Origin: Alitta virens
Taxonomy: Eukaryota; Annelida; Polychaeta; Phyllodocida; Nereididae
DNA length: 64,000 nt
Reading direction: 5' to 3'
Assembly: GCA_932294295.1 (NCBI GenBank)
Contig: OW028585.1
Coordinates: 29,744,720 to 29,808,719 of the forward strand
Below, in pieces: positions 23,642 to 36,443 of the stretch (the stretch's first letter is position 1; each line of letters begins with the position of its first letter). The translations under genes and the position numbers were made by a program. Below the pieces are notes generated by a model, which worked only from the letters and a program-made list of their open reading frames with translations, was not told the origin of the DNA and did not search any database.

Positions 23642-24069
23642 TTGGGTCTTTTGCTCAGAAGTTAAACCATCACTCTGATCAACGAGGGACTGCAGATGTC
23701 CAGGTAATTCCCATTTTGGGGGTATTCCTTGCAGAGGACTTCACTACAGATTTCTTTATAGGAAGATCCCCACTTGGAAGGACCTCGTGCAGCTCCCCAA
23801 TTAGTTGACCTTTAGATAAACAGATATTTCATTTGGTTGGGTTGGTTACCCATACAGCGGGAGCGGGACAACCGGTGTCCAATACTCCCCTGGGTACCAT
23901 TACATGACTGTTTTGACATACCTGGGGCAAGGCTTCGAGCATCAGGTCCTGACCCCTTGGTTGTCCCCAGGTCACCAAGTAAATGGCAATCAATGATGTA
24001 TGCCTGGCTGGGAGACAAACGAGCTAACTGACAACTACTCGACCACCCTGCCCAGTCCTCCCTTGTTCT

Positions 24070-25258
24070 TATCCTTCTTCTGCTTAGGGCAGGCCTGCCA
24101 GATATGGCCGTACTCATTACAATTAAAACACCTTCTATTATTATTGTTGGAGGTCCCTGGCATGCCAGTATGGCCCCCAATGCTGTGGGCGCCGCCTCAA
24201 CCTGCTAAAACCCCTTGCAAGAGAGAATAGGACATTTCTTTCACCTGGTCCTGGGTAACGGGAGAGGGGTCGGGTACCTCGGTTTGCACCATGGCCACAG
24301 CCCCTGAGGGCCCAATGTCAGGCTTGTGGGATATTGTGGCCTCGTAGGCAGCCTCGTATTTGGTGGCTAAGTCAATGGCATCTTGAAGTGTGGTTGGTTT
24401 GAGGCCCCCAACCAAAACCTCATATTTGTGGAACCAGAGGTGTCCATAGATTTTCCTTAGCAAACCTCTCCTGCTCCTCGGGGGTGGAAGCAGGGTTGGA
24501 CTTCCGGGACAGGTCTAACAAGAACAGTCCATAGGACTCTTAAGTCCATATCGGGGCCCCTCTTAGTATTGAACCATTTATTCCTATGGGCATCAAGGGC
24601 CCTAGTGGAACAGAACAGAGACCTTAATTGGTCTACCATCCGTAGGGCAGGGAAACAATTTTCAAGCGGACTGGGCTAGCTATACGGGTCCAAAAATGGA
24701 AGCAACATTCCTCATCACTCCATCAATTAAAGTCAGCCATCCTCCCAAACTCTCACATATAATCAGTAAAAGCAACTCCTTGGCCATCATACAGCGGGGC
24801 AGAGCCTTCCGACGTCGTCGGTGCCTCATGGAATAGGCACTTCAACCTGGGGCAGCATCACCGGCCATTACGGCCCCGCTTGCCCCTATTGGCTCTCTCC
24901 CTATTCTAGTCCTATACTCAGGGGAGGAGGGAGGAGTGGACGCAGAGGAGTCATCAGACGACTCCCTAGCAGTGAAATCTAACACTCTCCCTTCACTACT
25001 AGCCCGGGGCCTAACCTGGGACTTGCTTGTCTTCCCACCAAGGCCCTTGTTACGAGAGGGCCCAGCCAGGGGCGAGTCCCTATTCATTCTGGAATCGGCC
25101 CCCCTCATCAAGTACTCAAAGTGTGGCTTCTCCAGCCGCCATATTGGCTGACTGGGAGACAGATGAGGTGTCAGTCAACTGCCCAGCCATGCGCTGGCTG
25201 TCAACCAGCTGACGCAATTCCCTACCGGGCTTGGGTCTTAATCCGGATGTACCTGGCA
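24070..25258 (-). pseudogene. Gypsy-type gag remnant with CCHC knuckle, left arm
   Basis: Starts with an ATG at 25258 (MPGTSGLRPKPGRELRQLVD) some 230 bp after the primer-binding site and stops after ~50 codons. A Ser/Pro-rich piece (25111-24842) and capsid-like pieces (24639-24457, 24463-24197) follow in other frames. The nucleocapsid knuckle CFNCNEYGHIWQAC (C-X2-C-X4-H-X4-C) is near 24090-24135. The breaks rule out a functional Gag. Confidence 0.75.
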
Positions 25259-25741
25259 TTATTATGAGCCAGACAGAAAAAGATAGAAAAAAAAGATATT
25301 CAAATACAACTCAACAAAGTGTGGCTGGGGCAGAGCCACTGAAATAAACTAGTACTGAATAAAGTGAAACCACTTATCTGCCTTCACTGGAGTTAGTAAC
25401 ACAAGAGGTATTACCATGTGCTAAAGATAATCCTGCCTCAACGTGAGGCTAATCCTTGCTGAACAGAAGTACTTCTTGGAATGAGTCCAGTCCCATGTTG
25501 GGCGCCAATTTGTAAGGTCCTTCTGAGATTGACTCAAACCAAAAGCAAGAATTCAGTTTCACATATTTATTGTCCCTGCCCCAGCCACAGGTCCTATCTA
25601 TCCCCAAGCCTAGACCTTACTGCTGGTCTCTCTCCTTGAGGAATGCCAGTAGCCCCATCACGTGATACCTCGCTACGGCAGGGGGGCATACTCCACATTC
25701 CAGGTCAATGGCCTAGCAAGGTCAAGGGAAAATTAAAAAAC

Positions 25742-27550
25742 AGGATGCAGGTCTTCACAGTAAGAACTGTTAATGGCGACTAATTTTGAGACACAACTGT
25801 GTCAAAAACATGTCTCTCGTAATTTTCACAAATGAGTAAAAATGACTTCTATTGAGAATACAAATTTTACCTCCATACTCGCCAATAAAGTAGAGATAGT
25901 AAAGTTTTTCATAAATGCTCTATTCTATTTGTAGGGTAAACCATTTTTTCTTTTTTTTCTTCAGAAGGTCGCATTTTATTCTTAACTGCACAATGATTGT
26001 ACTCATTTCAAGGTCAATACCATACAAACAAACATGTTATTGTTGTCATTTTGGGGCAACATGTCATGTGTCATGTATAGTAGTAGAGGATAACTTAAAT
26101 TATTATTTTTTTCAACCTTAGCATGAACATAATTGTTAAGAATAGTGATTATGTAATTTTTAATGATCCTTGTTTTCCTCCTTTTTTTTATCATTGAAGC
26201 ATTTATGATAAAATTCTTTATCACCCTCTTGTTGGGACATGCAATGGCTACATTAATTATTACATCACTATGAAAAAAACACCTCAGAAAACAATGTCAT
26301 TCACTTACAACTATAGGTCAACTTAATTCTAAACTCAAGGTCACATAGTAAAATTGACTAAGTCATTGGCCAAAGGTAACATGAATCCAGACACATAGAC
26401 AACATATTCATGGTTATACTTAGTCTGTTTAACGGTTAAACATCAATAAGTAGTGCACATCCAAAGTTTGCCACGTCTACTGTTTAACATCAAACCTGTT
26501 GGGATTATTAGATTTCACAGCATCATGGCTAAACCAGTTATTCCTATTGGCAGGGGTATGCAAATGCCCATGATTGGATTAGGTACATGGAAGGTATGTA
26601 CATTTATTATTTTATTCATCCATCGATGGAAGTTTTGGCACCTGTAAGATGTAGTGAAGTCCTTGAAAGATTGTTGATATTCCATTTACTTATGACGTTG
26701 CCATGCATATCAACGTTAAAAGGTTTATTATGTTCAACAACATGTTAACCTAAAAATATTAAAGGGGTCATTAAAATCATGACTAAGTATGGAGAGCTGG
26801 GCATAGTTACCACCCTTGCCATGAGGAAATCCAGGACTTTCAAGGGCTAATATTACAAGAGTTGTGGATCATACGGGCCAGTGTATGTGATAAAATGAGT
26901 TAAAATAATGCAATACTTTGTTATTATTACTCATTATTTCAGTTAGACTTATAATGATAATTAGCATGACAACATCCTAAGGTGGTGCACATTTTGTGTC
27001 TGCACCTTGTACAATTCCACCCATACCAAACTTAATTCATATATTTTTGGCTTTTAAACTTATGAATACATCGCAGATTAAGTGTCTCATTTGGGCTAAC
27101 ATCGGACAAAGGGTCCCCCAAGTTGGATCAGCATTGGGCAGATGTTGGGCTACAGTTCCTGCAACTTTTAAAAACTACAATGATACATAACCACAAACAA
27201 ATAGCCATAGACAGCTTAATTTTGAGTGACAGACAATTTAATGCTTTTTTTAGCTTAGTATTTCAATAACCTGATTACAGTTTGAACTCGATATCTACAA
27301 GTGAATGGATATTTTTGGTGATTGCATAAGCCTGGATAATTTACTTATCTCCCAATACAAACACATGTAATGTCTTTCCTTATTTTTGATTATTAATTAA
27401 AGGATAATAATTGGACGACCAGATACAAATTTCAGTCATTATCGTTTATTCAGCTCAGCAAAGCAACATTTATTGAGTGCTACAAAATCACTACAGGCGG
27501 CTACTTAATCAATAAACCAAATGCATTTTAACCTCATTTCATTTGTAAAT
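25742..27550 (+). other. AKR 5'-flank, exon 1 and intron 1 block, left arm
   Basis: A diverged copy of roughly 6770-8500, inverted relative to AKR-A. It contains the sequence upstream of AKR exon 1, exon 1 itself and about 950 bp of intron 1, then ends. Exon 2 is not found before the minisatellite. Mirrored at 37926-39734. Confidence 0.7.
26525..26593 (+). pseudogene. Orphan AKR exon 1, left arm
   Basis: Encodes 23 residues ending PMIGLGTWK with an intact gtatgt donor, nearly identical to AKR-A exon 1 (Ala5 to Val, His13 to Gln). No exon 2-9 follows on the plus strand in this window, so by itself it cannot make a reductase. The upstream in-frame ATG seen in AKR-A has become GTG here. Probably a partial duplication of an AKR paralogue. 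The clean exon and donor suggest recent origin. Confidence 0.75.
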
Positions 27551-27584
27551 ACTACTAAGAGGGGTAGGTCTGATCCCTCCCTAG

Positions 27585-28130
27585 TTTCAATGCTAATTTT
27601 CATCCTCGATGTCCTCTAGCTGACCCCCCAAAAAATCACCAAAAATTTGACCCCACTTGACCTTTCTCTTTGCACCCAGGCACTTCCCATGCTAACTTTC
27701 ATCGACCCCCCCGCCGACCCCCCCAAAATCACCAAAAATTTGACCCCACTTGACCCCCACTTGACCCTACTTGACCCTCTTTGATCCCCTGTCCCCATGC
27801 TAACTTTCATCGATCCCCATATCTAATTAGCACACGGGCACTTCCCATGCTAACTTTCACCTTTGATCCCATGTCTAATTAGCACACCGGGGCACTTGCC
27901 ATGCTAACTTTCATCGACCCCCCCTTGATCCTACTTGACCCTACTTGACCCCTTTGATCCCCTGTCCCCATGCTAACTTTCATCGACCCCCCCTTGATCC
28001 CACTTGACCCTACTTGACCCCTTTGATCCGCTGTCTAATTAGCCCATCACCTGGCACTTCCCATACTAACTTTCATTCTCTATGTCCTCTAGCCCCACCC
28101 CCCCCCCCCATTTGCATCCCCCCTGTCTAA
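27585..28130. repeat. C/T-rich minisatellite, left arm
   Basis: Irregular tandem array whose recurring phrases are catgctaactttcatcgacc, cttgaccctacttgaccc and tttgatcccctgtc, interspersed with tctaattagcac. At least seven 'atgctaactttcat' units are visible, with strong strand bias (pyrimidine on plus). No coding potential. Confidence 0.85.
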
Positions 28131-29032
28131 TAAGCCACTCCCTCTCTAATAAGTCATTCTAATCTACTCAGATATATAAACAGATAGTCTAGAACAAATA
28201 TAGATAGGCTAGACAATTCTAGACAGATATTCTAGGCTAGACAACTAAACACTACAGTCCTCTGACCTAAAAAGCATACCCCCCCCCCCCCCCCAACCAG
28301 AGGGCTGCTGCCATTTTCCCCTTGTTACTCACCAGGGGGGAGATCTGCTATTTTTACCCTTGTGACTCACCAGAGGGGAGACCAGTGTTATTTACCCTGG
28401 TCAAAGGTCATGACCTCACCAGGTGAGAGCTGTCACCTCGATCCTCTCCTTTGAAGGATGATAGTTTAGCCTAATGCTTACAATTCTACCCCTTTGATCA
28501 TTGTTGACAGTGAAAATTGACATTATTTCACATGAGTCAGTTTCTAAAAATAAATTACCTATATGCATTACTATTATATACTAGGCTCATTATACTTAAG
28601 TATGGATACATCCTACCCCCTGTCTATCCTTTGATGTTATTTGATGGTAACTGATCAAATGTCTCACTACTTCATCTTATGACTCATCTGTTTGGATCTA
28701 AAAATACTCTATAACAGCAACATGATCATACATGCTGAACAAAAAATAACTCTGGTCTCTATAAATAAAGAGAGAGAAACATTTTATCATTCAGAAATGG
28801 AAAGTCACACAGATAAAATCAGTCTTAAAAAGCTTACTGTTACTTTCAATACTGAGAAAAACATAATTCACCCAATAAATCCTGATGATGAAAGTAGAAA
28901 TGGCATAATTTGGCAACTTGAAGCTATGAGGAGATTGAATGAAGAAGGAACAAAGGATCATGACACCAATGAAGAGACTGGTATGAGTCATTCACTGCAG
29001 GTCATCTAAGGTCATCAACTGTAGGTCATCTA
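28131..29032. other. Left-arm stretch between minisatellite and satellite
   Basis: Contains short tctagac/gatag repeats (28170-28250), a C-run (28279-28295) and AT-rich sequence. A 105-codon open stretch (28692-29009) is present in both arms, differing at one residue. It has no recognisable domain, and its low-complexity composition gives no reason to call a gene. Confidence 0.4.
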
Positions 29033-30628
29033 AGGTCATCAAGTATGCTGCATGTCCAGACTTGTTTGGCCCTCCCATGCACATAGACCAATCAAATTAC
29101 ACACTAATCTCATTCATACAGCACAATGATCTCAGACAGGATATTGTTATTCATATGAGACCTGAATCCCTCCTCACTAGAAAGACCATTATGGACCACA
29201 TGGAAAAATGTATGACCACCGGTCAGGGCCCAAGGGCATGGACAATTTTACTTCTTGTCATAAAAATAACGAAAATAAAACATCAACTAAAAAAAAAGGC
29301 AAACAACAAAAACATAAATCTATCTTAATTATAAAACACAAGCTTAATTGTGAAATTTTAAAATGAAATTACAAGAGTAAAAAAAATTAATGACTAACGA
29401 TATGCATCAATTTACATACTCAGACCTCATAATTTCACAACAACTTACATACCTCGTTAATGGTCGTAAGTTAAAATTACATAACCTGTACATAGCTCAT
29501 TAATGATCATTATATTTTTCTTTTGTGTCAAGGTGTTCATAATTAACACGTTTACATAACTCATAGGTCATCAAGTATGCTGCATGTCCAGACTTGTTTG
29601 GCCCTCCCATGCACATAGACCAATCAAATTACACACTAATCTCATTCATACAGCACAATGATCTCAGACAGGATATTGTTATTCATATGAGACCTGAATC
29701 CCTCCTCACTAGAAAGACCATTATGGACCACATGGAAAAATGTATGACCACCGGTCAGGGCCCAAGGGCATGTACAATTTTACTTCTTGTCATAAAAATA
29801 ACAAAAATAAAACATCAACTAAAAAAAAAGGCAAACAACAAAAACATAAATCTATCTTAATTATAAAACACAAACTTAATTGTGAAATTTTAAAATGAAA
29901 TTACAAGAGTAAAAAAAATTAATGACTAACGATATGCATCAATTTACATACTCAGACCTCATAATTTCACAACAACTTACATACCTCGTTAATGGTCGTA
30001 AGTTAAAATTACATAACCTGTACATAGCTCATTAATGATCATTATATTTTTCTTTTGTGTCAAGGTGTTCATAATTAACACGTTTACATAACTCATAGGT
30101 CATCAAGTATGCTGCATGTCCAGACTTGTTTGGCCCTCCCATGCACATAGACCAATCAAATTACACACTAATCTCATTCATACAGCACAATGATCTCAGA
30201 CAGGATATTGTTATTCATATGAGACCTGAATCCCTCCTCACTAGAAAGACCATTATGGACCACATGGAAAAATGTATGACCACAGGTCAGGGCCCAAGGG
30301 CATGGACAATTTTACTTCTTGTCATAAAAATAACAAAAATAAAACATCAACTAAAAAAAAAGGCAAACAACAAAAACATAAATCTATCTTAATTATAAAA
30401 CACAAGCTTAATTGTGAAATTTTAAAATGAAATTACAAGAGTAAAAAAAATTAATGACTAACGATATGCATCAATTTACATACTCAGACCTCATAATTTC
30501 ACAACAACTTACATACCTCGTTAATGGTCGTAAGTTAAAATTACATAACCTGTACATAGCTCATTAATGATCATTATATTTTTCTTTTGTGTCAAGGTGT
30601 TCATAATTAACACGTTTACATAACTCAT
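29033..30628. repeat. Three tandem copies of a 532-bp satellite unit, left arm
   Basis: Units begin aggtcatcaagtatgctgca at 29033, 29565 and 30097, exactly 532 bp apart, and are nearly identical (a handful of substitutions such as gcatgg/gcatgt). Each contains an 88-codon open stretch that starts at TTG, not ATG, and is probably chance preserved by repeat homogeneity. Diverged relatives follow inward. Confidence 0.93.
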
Positions 30629-31980
30629 TAATGTTGTATAATGTCACATGTCCACATTGGTACACAGATAACTCATCATAATTTCACAATCGCAATCGGT
30701 ATTCACCAATACATAGACATAACCAGGCCACCATTGACTCATCACAATTTCACAATGACTATTGATATGCATCAATGCACAGACAATTTCACAAGAGGTT
30801 AGTCTCACATCAGTGCACAACAGTGTAGAGAACATGTCAAGACATGTATGACCACCTGTCTGGGGCCCAGGAGCATGGACACTTCTACCTATTGTCATAA
30901 AAAGAATAAAAATAAAACATAACTAGAAAAAAATTAATATATGAAATAAAAAGGCAAACAATAAAAACACAAACCTATCTTAATTATAAAACACTAACTT
31001 ATTACTGAAATGTTAAAATGAAATTACAAGAGTAAAAAAAATTAATGACTAATGATATGTATCAATGCACAGACATATTCAGACCCTCTATGACACTCAG
31101 ATGACTCATCATAATTTCACAATATTTTTACAAAAGTAAAACATTTAATTTTACAATCTGCAAAACTACAAAAACATTTAAAAAATGTCAACTGATCAAT
31201 TTTAAAGATTAAAACTTAAATATAAAATAACAATTGTCTTCATTAAAGAAACAGACTAATTGAACTGACCGTAGGGAAGCGTATATTGACTTATTTGTTT
31301 CTCAATCTGTAATTAAATCACCTCAATAACCCTTGTAGTGTAAGCCTACTTTGAAAAAAGCTAAAGTAAAACAGAAAAACAGCTGTGTACTGTTAGGCAG
31401 TGTTAGCCACTTAAAAGACTCATCATAATTTCACAAAGGGTTGGTTTCACATCAGTGCACACAGCATGTCCACAATGGCTGACTATATGCATCAACGCAC
31501 AGATATGGCCAGACATCTATGACCACCTGGTCAGTGTCTTAGCTATATTCAAGATCCTATATGTTGTTGAGATATGGTTCAATGATTCATTTTCAAGAGA
31601 TCATGTCTTCTATCCTATATGGAGAAGGTATGTTTCACATCAGTGCAAAGAAAGTTCATTGTCATAAAAAGAACAAACAAGAAATACATATAACTAACAA
31701 AACAAACTGCAAAACATGCACCTATAATAAAAATTTAATTTTGAAATTTAAAAAGTTGCATCTTATCACTATATTAAAAATTAAAACTTAAATATTAAAT
31801 AACAAAATAACCATTGTCTAAGTTAAAGTAACTGTTTAAACTGACCATAGAGAAACATATTTTGACTTACTTTTTTCTCCCATCTGCAATTAAATCACTT
31901 CAGTATACACTATCCTTGCAGCCACTTTAATTGTGTTATTTGTAAAAAATGTTACCAAAAATTAATATGACATAAAGTTA
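30629..31980. repeat. Diverged satellite relatives, left arm tip
   Basis: About 30640-31170 and 31390-31800 repeat phrases of the 532-bp unit (acatgtcc, tatgaccacctg, attgtcataaaaagaa, gagtaaaaaaaattaatgac) at lower identity. They look like older units of the same array. The arm ends at 31980. Confidence 0.65.
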
Positions 31981-33493
31981 CCAAAAACCAACACTACATA
32001 CTTATTTCTCTAATTCAAAATCAAATACAAACGATGCAAACCTTTTATCCAAAACTAAACAAAAGTCAATAAAACGGAAAATTTCAGAAAAACTGTGCAC
32101 TTAGTAGATTGCACAGTGGGAGTTAGGCAGTGGTTTCATATCAATGCACATGAATGCAGTGAGTATGTGAGGAAAATAAAACTTAGAACTTAAATATATA
32201 AACTACATGCTCAACAACAAGATATAATCATAACTGAAAAAAAAAAACATATGCAAAAACATATATCTAATTTTGAAACTATTTCAGATTTACTTGTAAA
32301 ATACATTAAAAATTAATACGACATAAAGTTACCAAAAATAAACACAACATACTTATTTATCTAATTTAAAATTAAATACAAAAGATGCAAACCTTTTATC
32401 CAAAATTAAACAAAAGTCAATAAAACAGAAAATGTAAGAAAATCTGTGCACTGTTAACCACTTAGTAGACTGCACAATGGGAGTTAGGCAGTGGTTTCAT
32501 ATCAATGCACGTGAATGCAGTGAGTAAGTGAGGAAATTAAAACTTAGAACTAAAATATGTATATAAAACTACATTCTCAAAAACAAGAAATAATCATAAA
32601 TGGGAAAAACACATATGCAAAAACATGTATCTAATTTTGAATCTATTTCAGATATGTAAAATCAAAATTAGAAAAATTAAAAAATTAAATATTAAAATAT
32701 GCAGAATGTCAAACTTCCCCAAATTTCATAACCATAATGACTCTTAAGATAGTTTTCCCCTTAAATATATGTTGAGGAAAGCATCCCCTATTTGTCCCAA
32801 TTGCTGCCAGTTTCTCCATACCTGCATGATCAGAGGGCCAGCAATGGGGGCTATAATTCAATACCAACATAATCAAAGTAGTATATGCCAGTATACTATC
32901 CCAATATTTACACAACATGCATCCACAAATTGCTATAAGCATTTTCTAAGATGCAATGCAATTGTGAAAATATATTATAAGATAGTTTAGTTTCTTGTAT
33001 GGAAGGTAGTCACAAAGCAAGCCTGCTCAGGTAGTTCAACCAACTTGAAAGGTGAGAGGTTCATATATTACTCACTAATAATAAAAATAATCAGAAATAT
33101 ATTGTTCACATTTTACTGAAAATGTACGAAGTAAAGATAGCATAACTGAAATATACATAGAATAATTTATCCTACTCAAGAACAATAATACAATATAGTG
33201 TTAAGTTTGAAAAAAAAAACAAGATCTGCATAACTTCAAAAATTATCATTTGGCAGTTAAAGAGTAACTCAGTGACTCTGGGTGGAAAAGGTTACACAAA
33301 TTGTATTTTCTTCATTATATTGCAACTAACATTAATATCTCCAAGCTATTGTTTCGATCAAACAATGCAACAATGCTTTCCTCTTTGATGCAAGTAGAGA
33401 CTTCAAATGTGGTATATGCAAGCAAGGCAATCATCACATGACATTTTATTCTGATCTATAATCCTCAGTTGAGACATAGGCACAGAGATAAAG
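31981..33493. other. Unique spacer at the palindrome centre
   Basis: 1,513 bp present once. Bases about 32306-32520 repeat the segment 31956-32160 spanning the arm tip (acataaagttaccaaaaa, gatgcaaaccttttatcc, gggagttaggcagtggtttc) with minor differences. The rest (32640-33493) is AT-rich with no recognisable gene. Confidence 0.85.
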
Positions 33494-34847
33494 TAACTTT
33501 ATGTCATATTAATTTTTGGTAACATTTTTTACAAATAACACAATTAAAGTGGCTGCAAGGATAGTGTATACTGAAGTGATTTAATTGCAGATGGGAGAAA
33601 AAAGTAAGTCAAAATATGTTTCTCTATGGTCAGTTTAAACAGTTACTTTAACTTAGACAATGGTTATTTTGTTATTTAATATTTAAGTTTTAATTTTTAA
33701 TATAGTGATAAGATGCAACTTTTTAAATTTCAAAATTAAATTTTTATTATAGGTGCATGTTTTGCAGTTTGTTTTGTTAGTTATATGTATTTCTTGTTTG
33801 TTCTTTTTATGACAATGAACTTTCTTTGCACTGATGTGAAACATACCTTCTCCATATAGGATAGAAGACATGATCTCTTGAAAATGAATCATTGAACCAT
33901 ATCTCAACAACATATAGGATCTTGAATATAGCTAAGACACTGACCAGGTGGTCATAGATGTCTGGCCATATCTGTGCGTTGATGCATATAGTCAGCCATT
34001 GTGGACATGCTGTGTGCACTGATGTGAAACCAACCCTTTGTGAAATTATGATGAGTCTTTTAAGTGGCTAACACTGCCTAACAGTACACAGCTGTTTTTC
34101 TGTTTTACTTTAGCTTTTTTCAAAGTAGGCTTACACTACAAGGGTTATTGAGGTGATTTAATTACAGATTGAGAAACAAATAAGTCAATATACGCTTCCC
34201 TACGGTCAGTTCAATTAGTCTGTTTCTTTAATGAAGACAATTGTTATTTTATATTTAAGTTTTAATCTTTAAAATTGATCAGTTGACATTTTTTAAATGT
34301 TTTTGTAGTTTTGCAGATTGTAAAATTAAATGTTTTACTTTTGTAAAAATATTGTGAAATTATGATGAGTCATCTGAGTGTCATAGAGGGTCTGAATATG
34401 TCTGTGCATTGATACATATCATTAGTCATTAATTTTTTTTACTCTTGTAATTTCATTTTAACATTTCAGTAATAAGTTAGTGTTTTATAATTAAGATAGG
34501 TTTGTGTTTTTATTGTTTGCCTTTTTATTTCATATATTAATTTTTTTCTAGTTATGTTTTATTTTTATTCTTTTTATGACAATAGGTAGAAGTGTCCATG
34601 CTCCTGGGCCCCAGACAGGTGGTCATACATGTCTTGACATGTTCTCTACACTGTTGTGCACTGATGTGAGACTAACCTCTTGTGAAATTGTCTGTGCATT
34701 GATGCATATCAATAGTCATTGTGAAATTGTGATGAGTCAATGGTGGCCTGGTTATGTCTATGTATTGGTGAATACCGATTGCGATTGTGAAATTATGATG
34801 AGTTATCTGTGTACCAATGTGGACATGTGACATTATACAACATTAAT

Positions 34848-36443
34848 GAGTTATGTAAACGTGTTAATTATGAACACCTTGACACAAAAGAAAAATATAA
34901 TGATCATTAATGAGCTATGTACAGGTTATGTAATTTTAACTTACGACCATTAACGAGGTATGTTAAGTTGTTGTGAAATTATGAGGTCTGAGTATGTAAA
35001 TTGATGCATATCGTTAGTCATTAATTTTTTTTACTCTTGTAATTTCATTTTAAAATTTCACAATTAAGCTTGTGTTTTATAATTAAGATAGATTTATGTT
35101 TTTGTTGTTTGCCTTTTTTTTTTAGTTGATGTTTTATTTTTGTTATTTTTATGACAAGAAGTAAAATTGTCCATGCCCTTGGGCCCTGACCTGTGGTCAT
35201 ACATTTTTCCATGTGGTCCATAATGGTCTTTCTAGTGAGGAGGGATTCAGGTCTCATATGAATAACAATATCCTGTCTGAGATCATTGTGCTGTATGAAT
35301 GAGATTAGTGTGTAATTTGATTGGTCTATGTGCATGGGAGGGCCAAACAAGTCTGGACATGCAGCATACTTGATGACCTATGAGTTATGTAAACGTGTTA
35401 ATTATGAACACCTTGACACAAAAGAAAAATATAATGATCATTAATGAGCTATGTACAGGTTATGTAATTTTAACTTACGACCATTAACGAGGTATGTAAG
35501 TTGTTGTGAAATTATGAGGTCTGAGTATGTAAATTGATGCATATCGTTAGTCATTAATTTTTTTTACTCTTGTAATTTCATTTTAAAATTTCACAATTAA
35601 GCTTGTGTTTTATAATTAAGATAGATTTATGTTTTTGTTGTTTGCCTTTTTTTTTAGTTGATGTTTTATTTTTGTTATTTTTATGACAAGAAGTAAAATT
35701 GTACATGCCCTTGGGCCCTGACCGGTGGTCATACATTTTTCCATGTGGTCCATAATGGTCTTTCTAGTGAGGAGGGATTCAGGTCTCATATGAATAACAA
35801 TATCCTGTCTGAGATCATTGTGCTGTATGAATGAGATTAGTGTGTAATTTGATTGGTCTATGTGCATGGGAGGGCCAAACAAGTCTGGACATGCAGCATA
35901 CTTGATGACCTATGAGTTATGTAAACATGTTAATTATGAACACCTTGACACAAAAGAAAAATATAATGATCATTAATGAGCTATGTACAGGTTATGTAAT
36001 TTTAACTTACGACCATTAACGAGGTATGTAAGTTGTTGTGAAATTATGAGGTCTGAGTATGTAAATTGATGCATATCGTTAGTCATTAATTTTTTTTACT
36101 CTTGTAATTTCATTTTAAAATTTCACAATTAAGCTTGTGTTTTATAATTAAGATAGATTTATGTTTTTGTTGTTTGCCTTTTTTTTTAGTTGATGTTTTA
36201 TTTTCGTTATTTTTATGACAAGAAGTAAAATTGTCCATGCCCTTGGGCCCTGACCGGTGGTCATACATTTTTCCATGTGGTCCATAATGGTCTTTCTAGT
36301 GAGGAGGGATTCAGGTCTCATATGAATAACAATATCCTGTCTGAGATCATTGTGCTGTATGAATGAGATTAGTGTGTAATTTGATTGGTCTATGTGCATG
36401 GGAGGGCCAAACAAGTCTGGACATGCAGCATACTTGATGACCT
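34848..36443. repeat. Three tandem copies of the 532-bp satellite unit, right arm
   Basis: Inverted counterpart of 29033-30628. The unit nearest the centre has two single-base insertions (near 34970 and in the T-run near 35120) that the left arm lacks. Confidence 0.93.

Larger units (their letters stand above)
22242..25740 (-). mobile_element. Decayed Gypsy-type LTR retrotransposon, left arm
   Basis: Read on the minus strand: an LTR-like stretch with an aataaa signal ends near 25512, then a primer-binding site tggcgcccaacatgggac (25490-25507, tRNA-Lys-like), gag remnants, a CCHC knuckle, reverse transcriptase and a truncated RNase H. A purine tract aaaaaaagggggca runs up to about 22242, followed by tgttaggggg, a plausible polypurine tract and 3' LTR start. 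The sequence beyond does not match the 5' LTR, so the 3' end may belong to another element. No integrase. The outer start of the 5' LTR was not located; 25740 is approximate. Confidence 0.75.
12503..31980 (+). repeat. Left arm of giant palindrome (19,478 bp)
   Basis: The reverse complement of this segment is found at 33494-52983. Paired coordinates sum to 65486 at the outer edge, 65485 to ~14900, 65476 for most of the arm, and 65474 near the centre; the steps mark small indels, including an 11-bp gap at ~14930 and homopolymer-length changes. Identity stops sharply at ttatctgactcgag (12503) outside and cataaagtta (31980) inside. A long G-run (12441-12458) lies about 45 bp outside the outer edge. 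Most kilobases compared differ by a base or less; the outermost ~1.3 kb differs more. Confidence 0.97.

Noticed and set aside
28692..29009. 105-codon gene conserved in both arms
   Set aside because: Conservation follows from the palindrome itself. No domain, start context or splice support.
29062..30392. Three repeated 88-codon genes
   Set aside because: They begin at TTG, lie in exact 532-bp satellite units, and have low-complexity lysine-rich ends. Open frames are explained by unit homogeneity.
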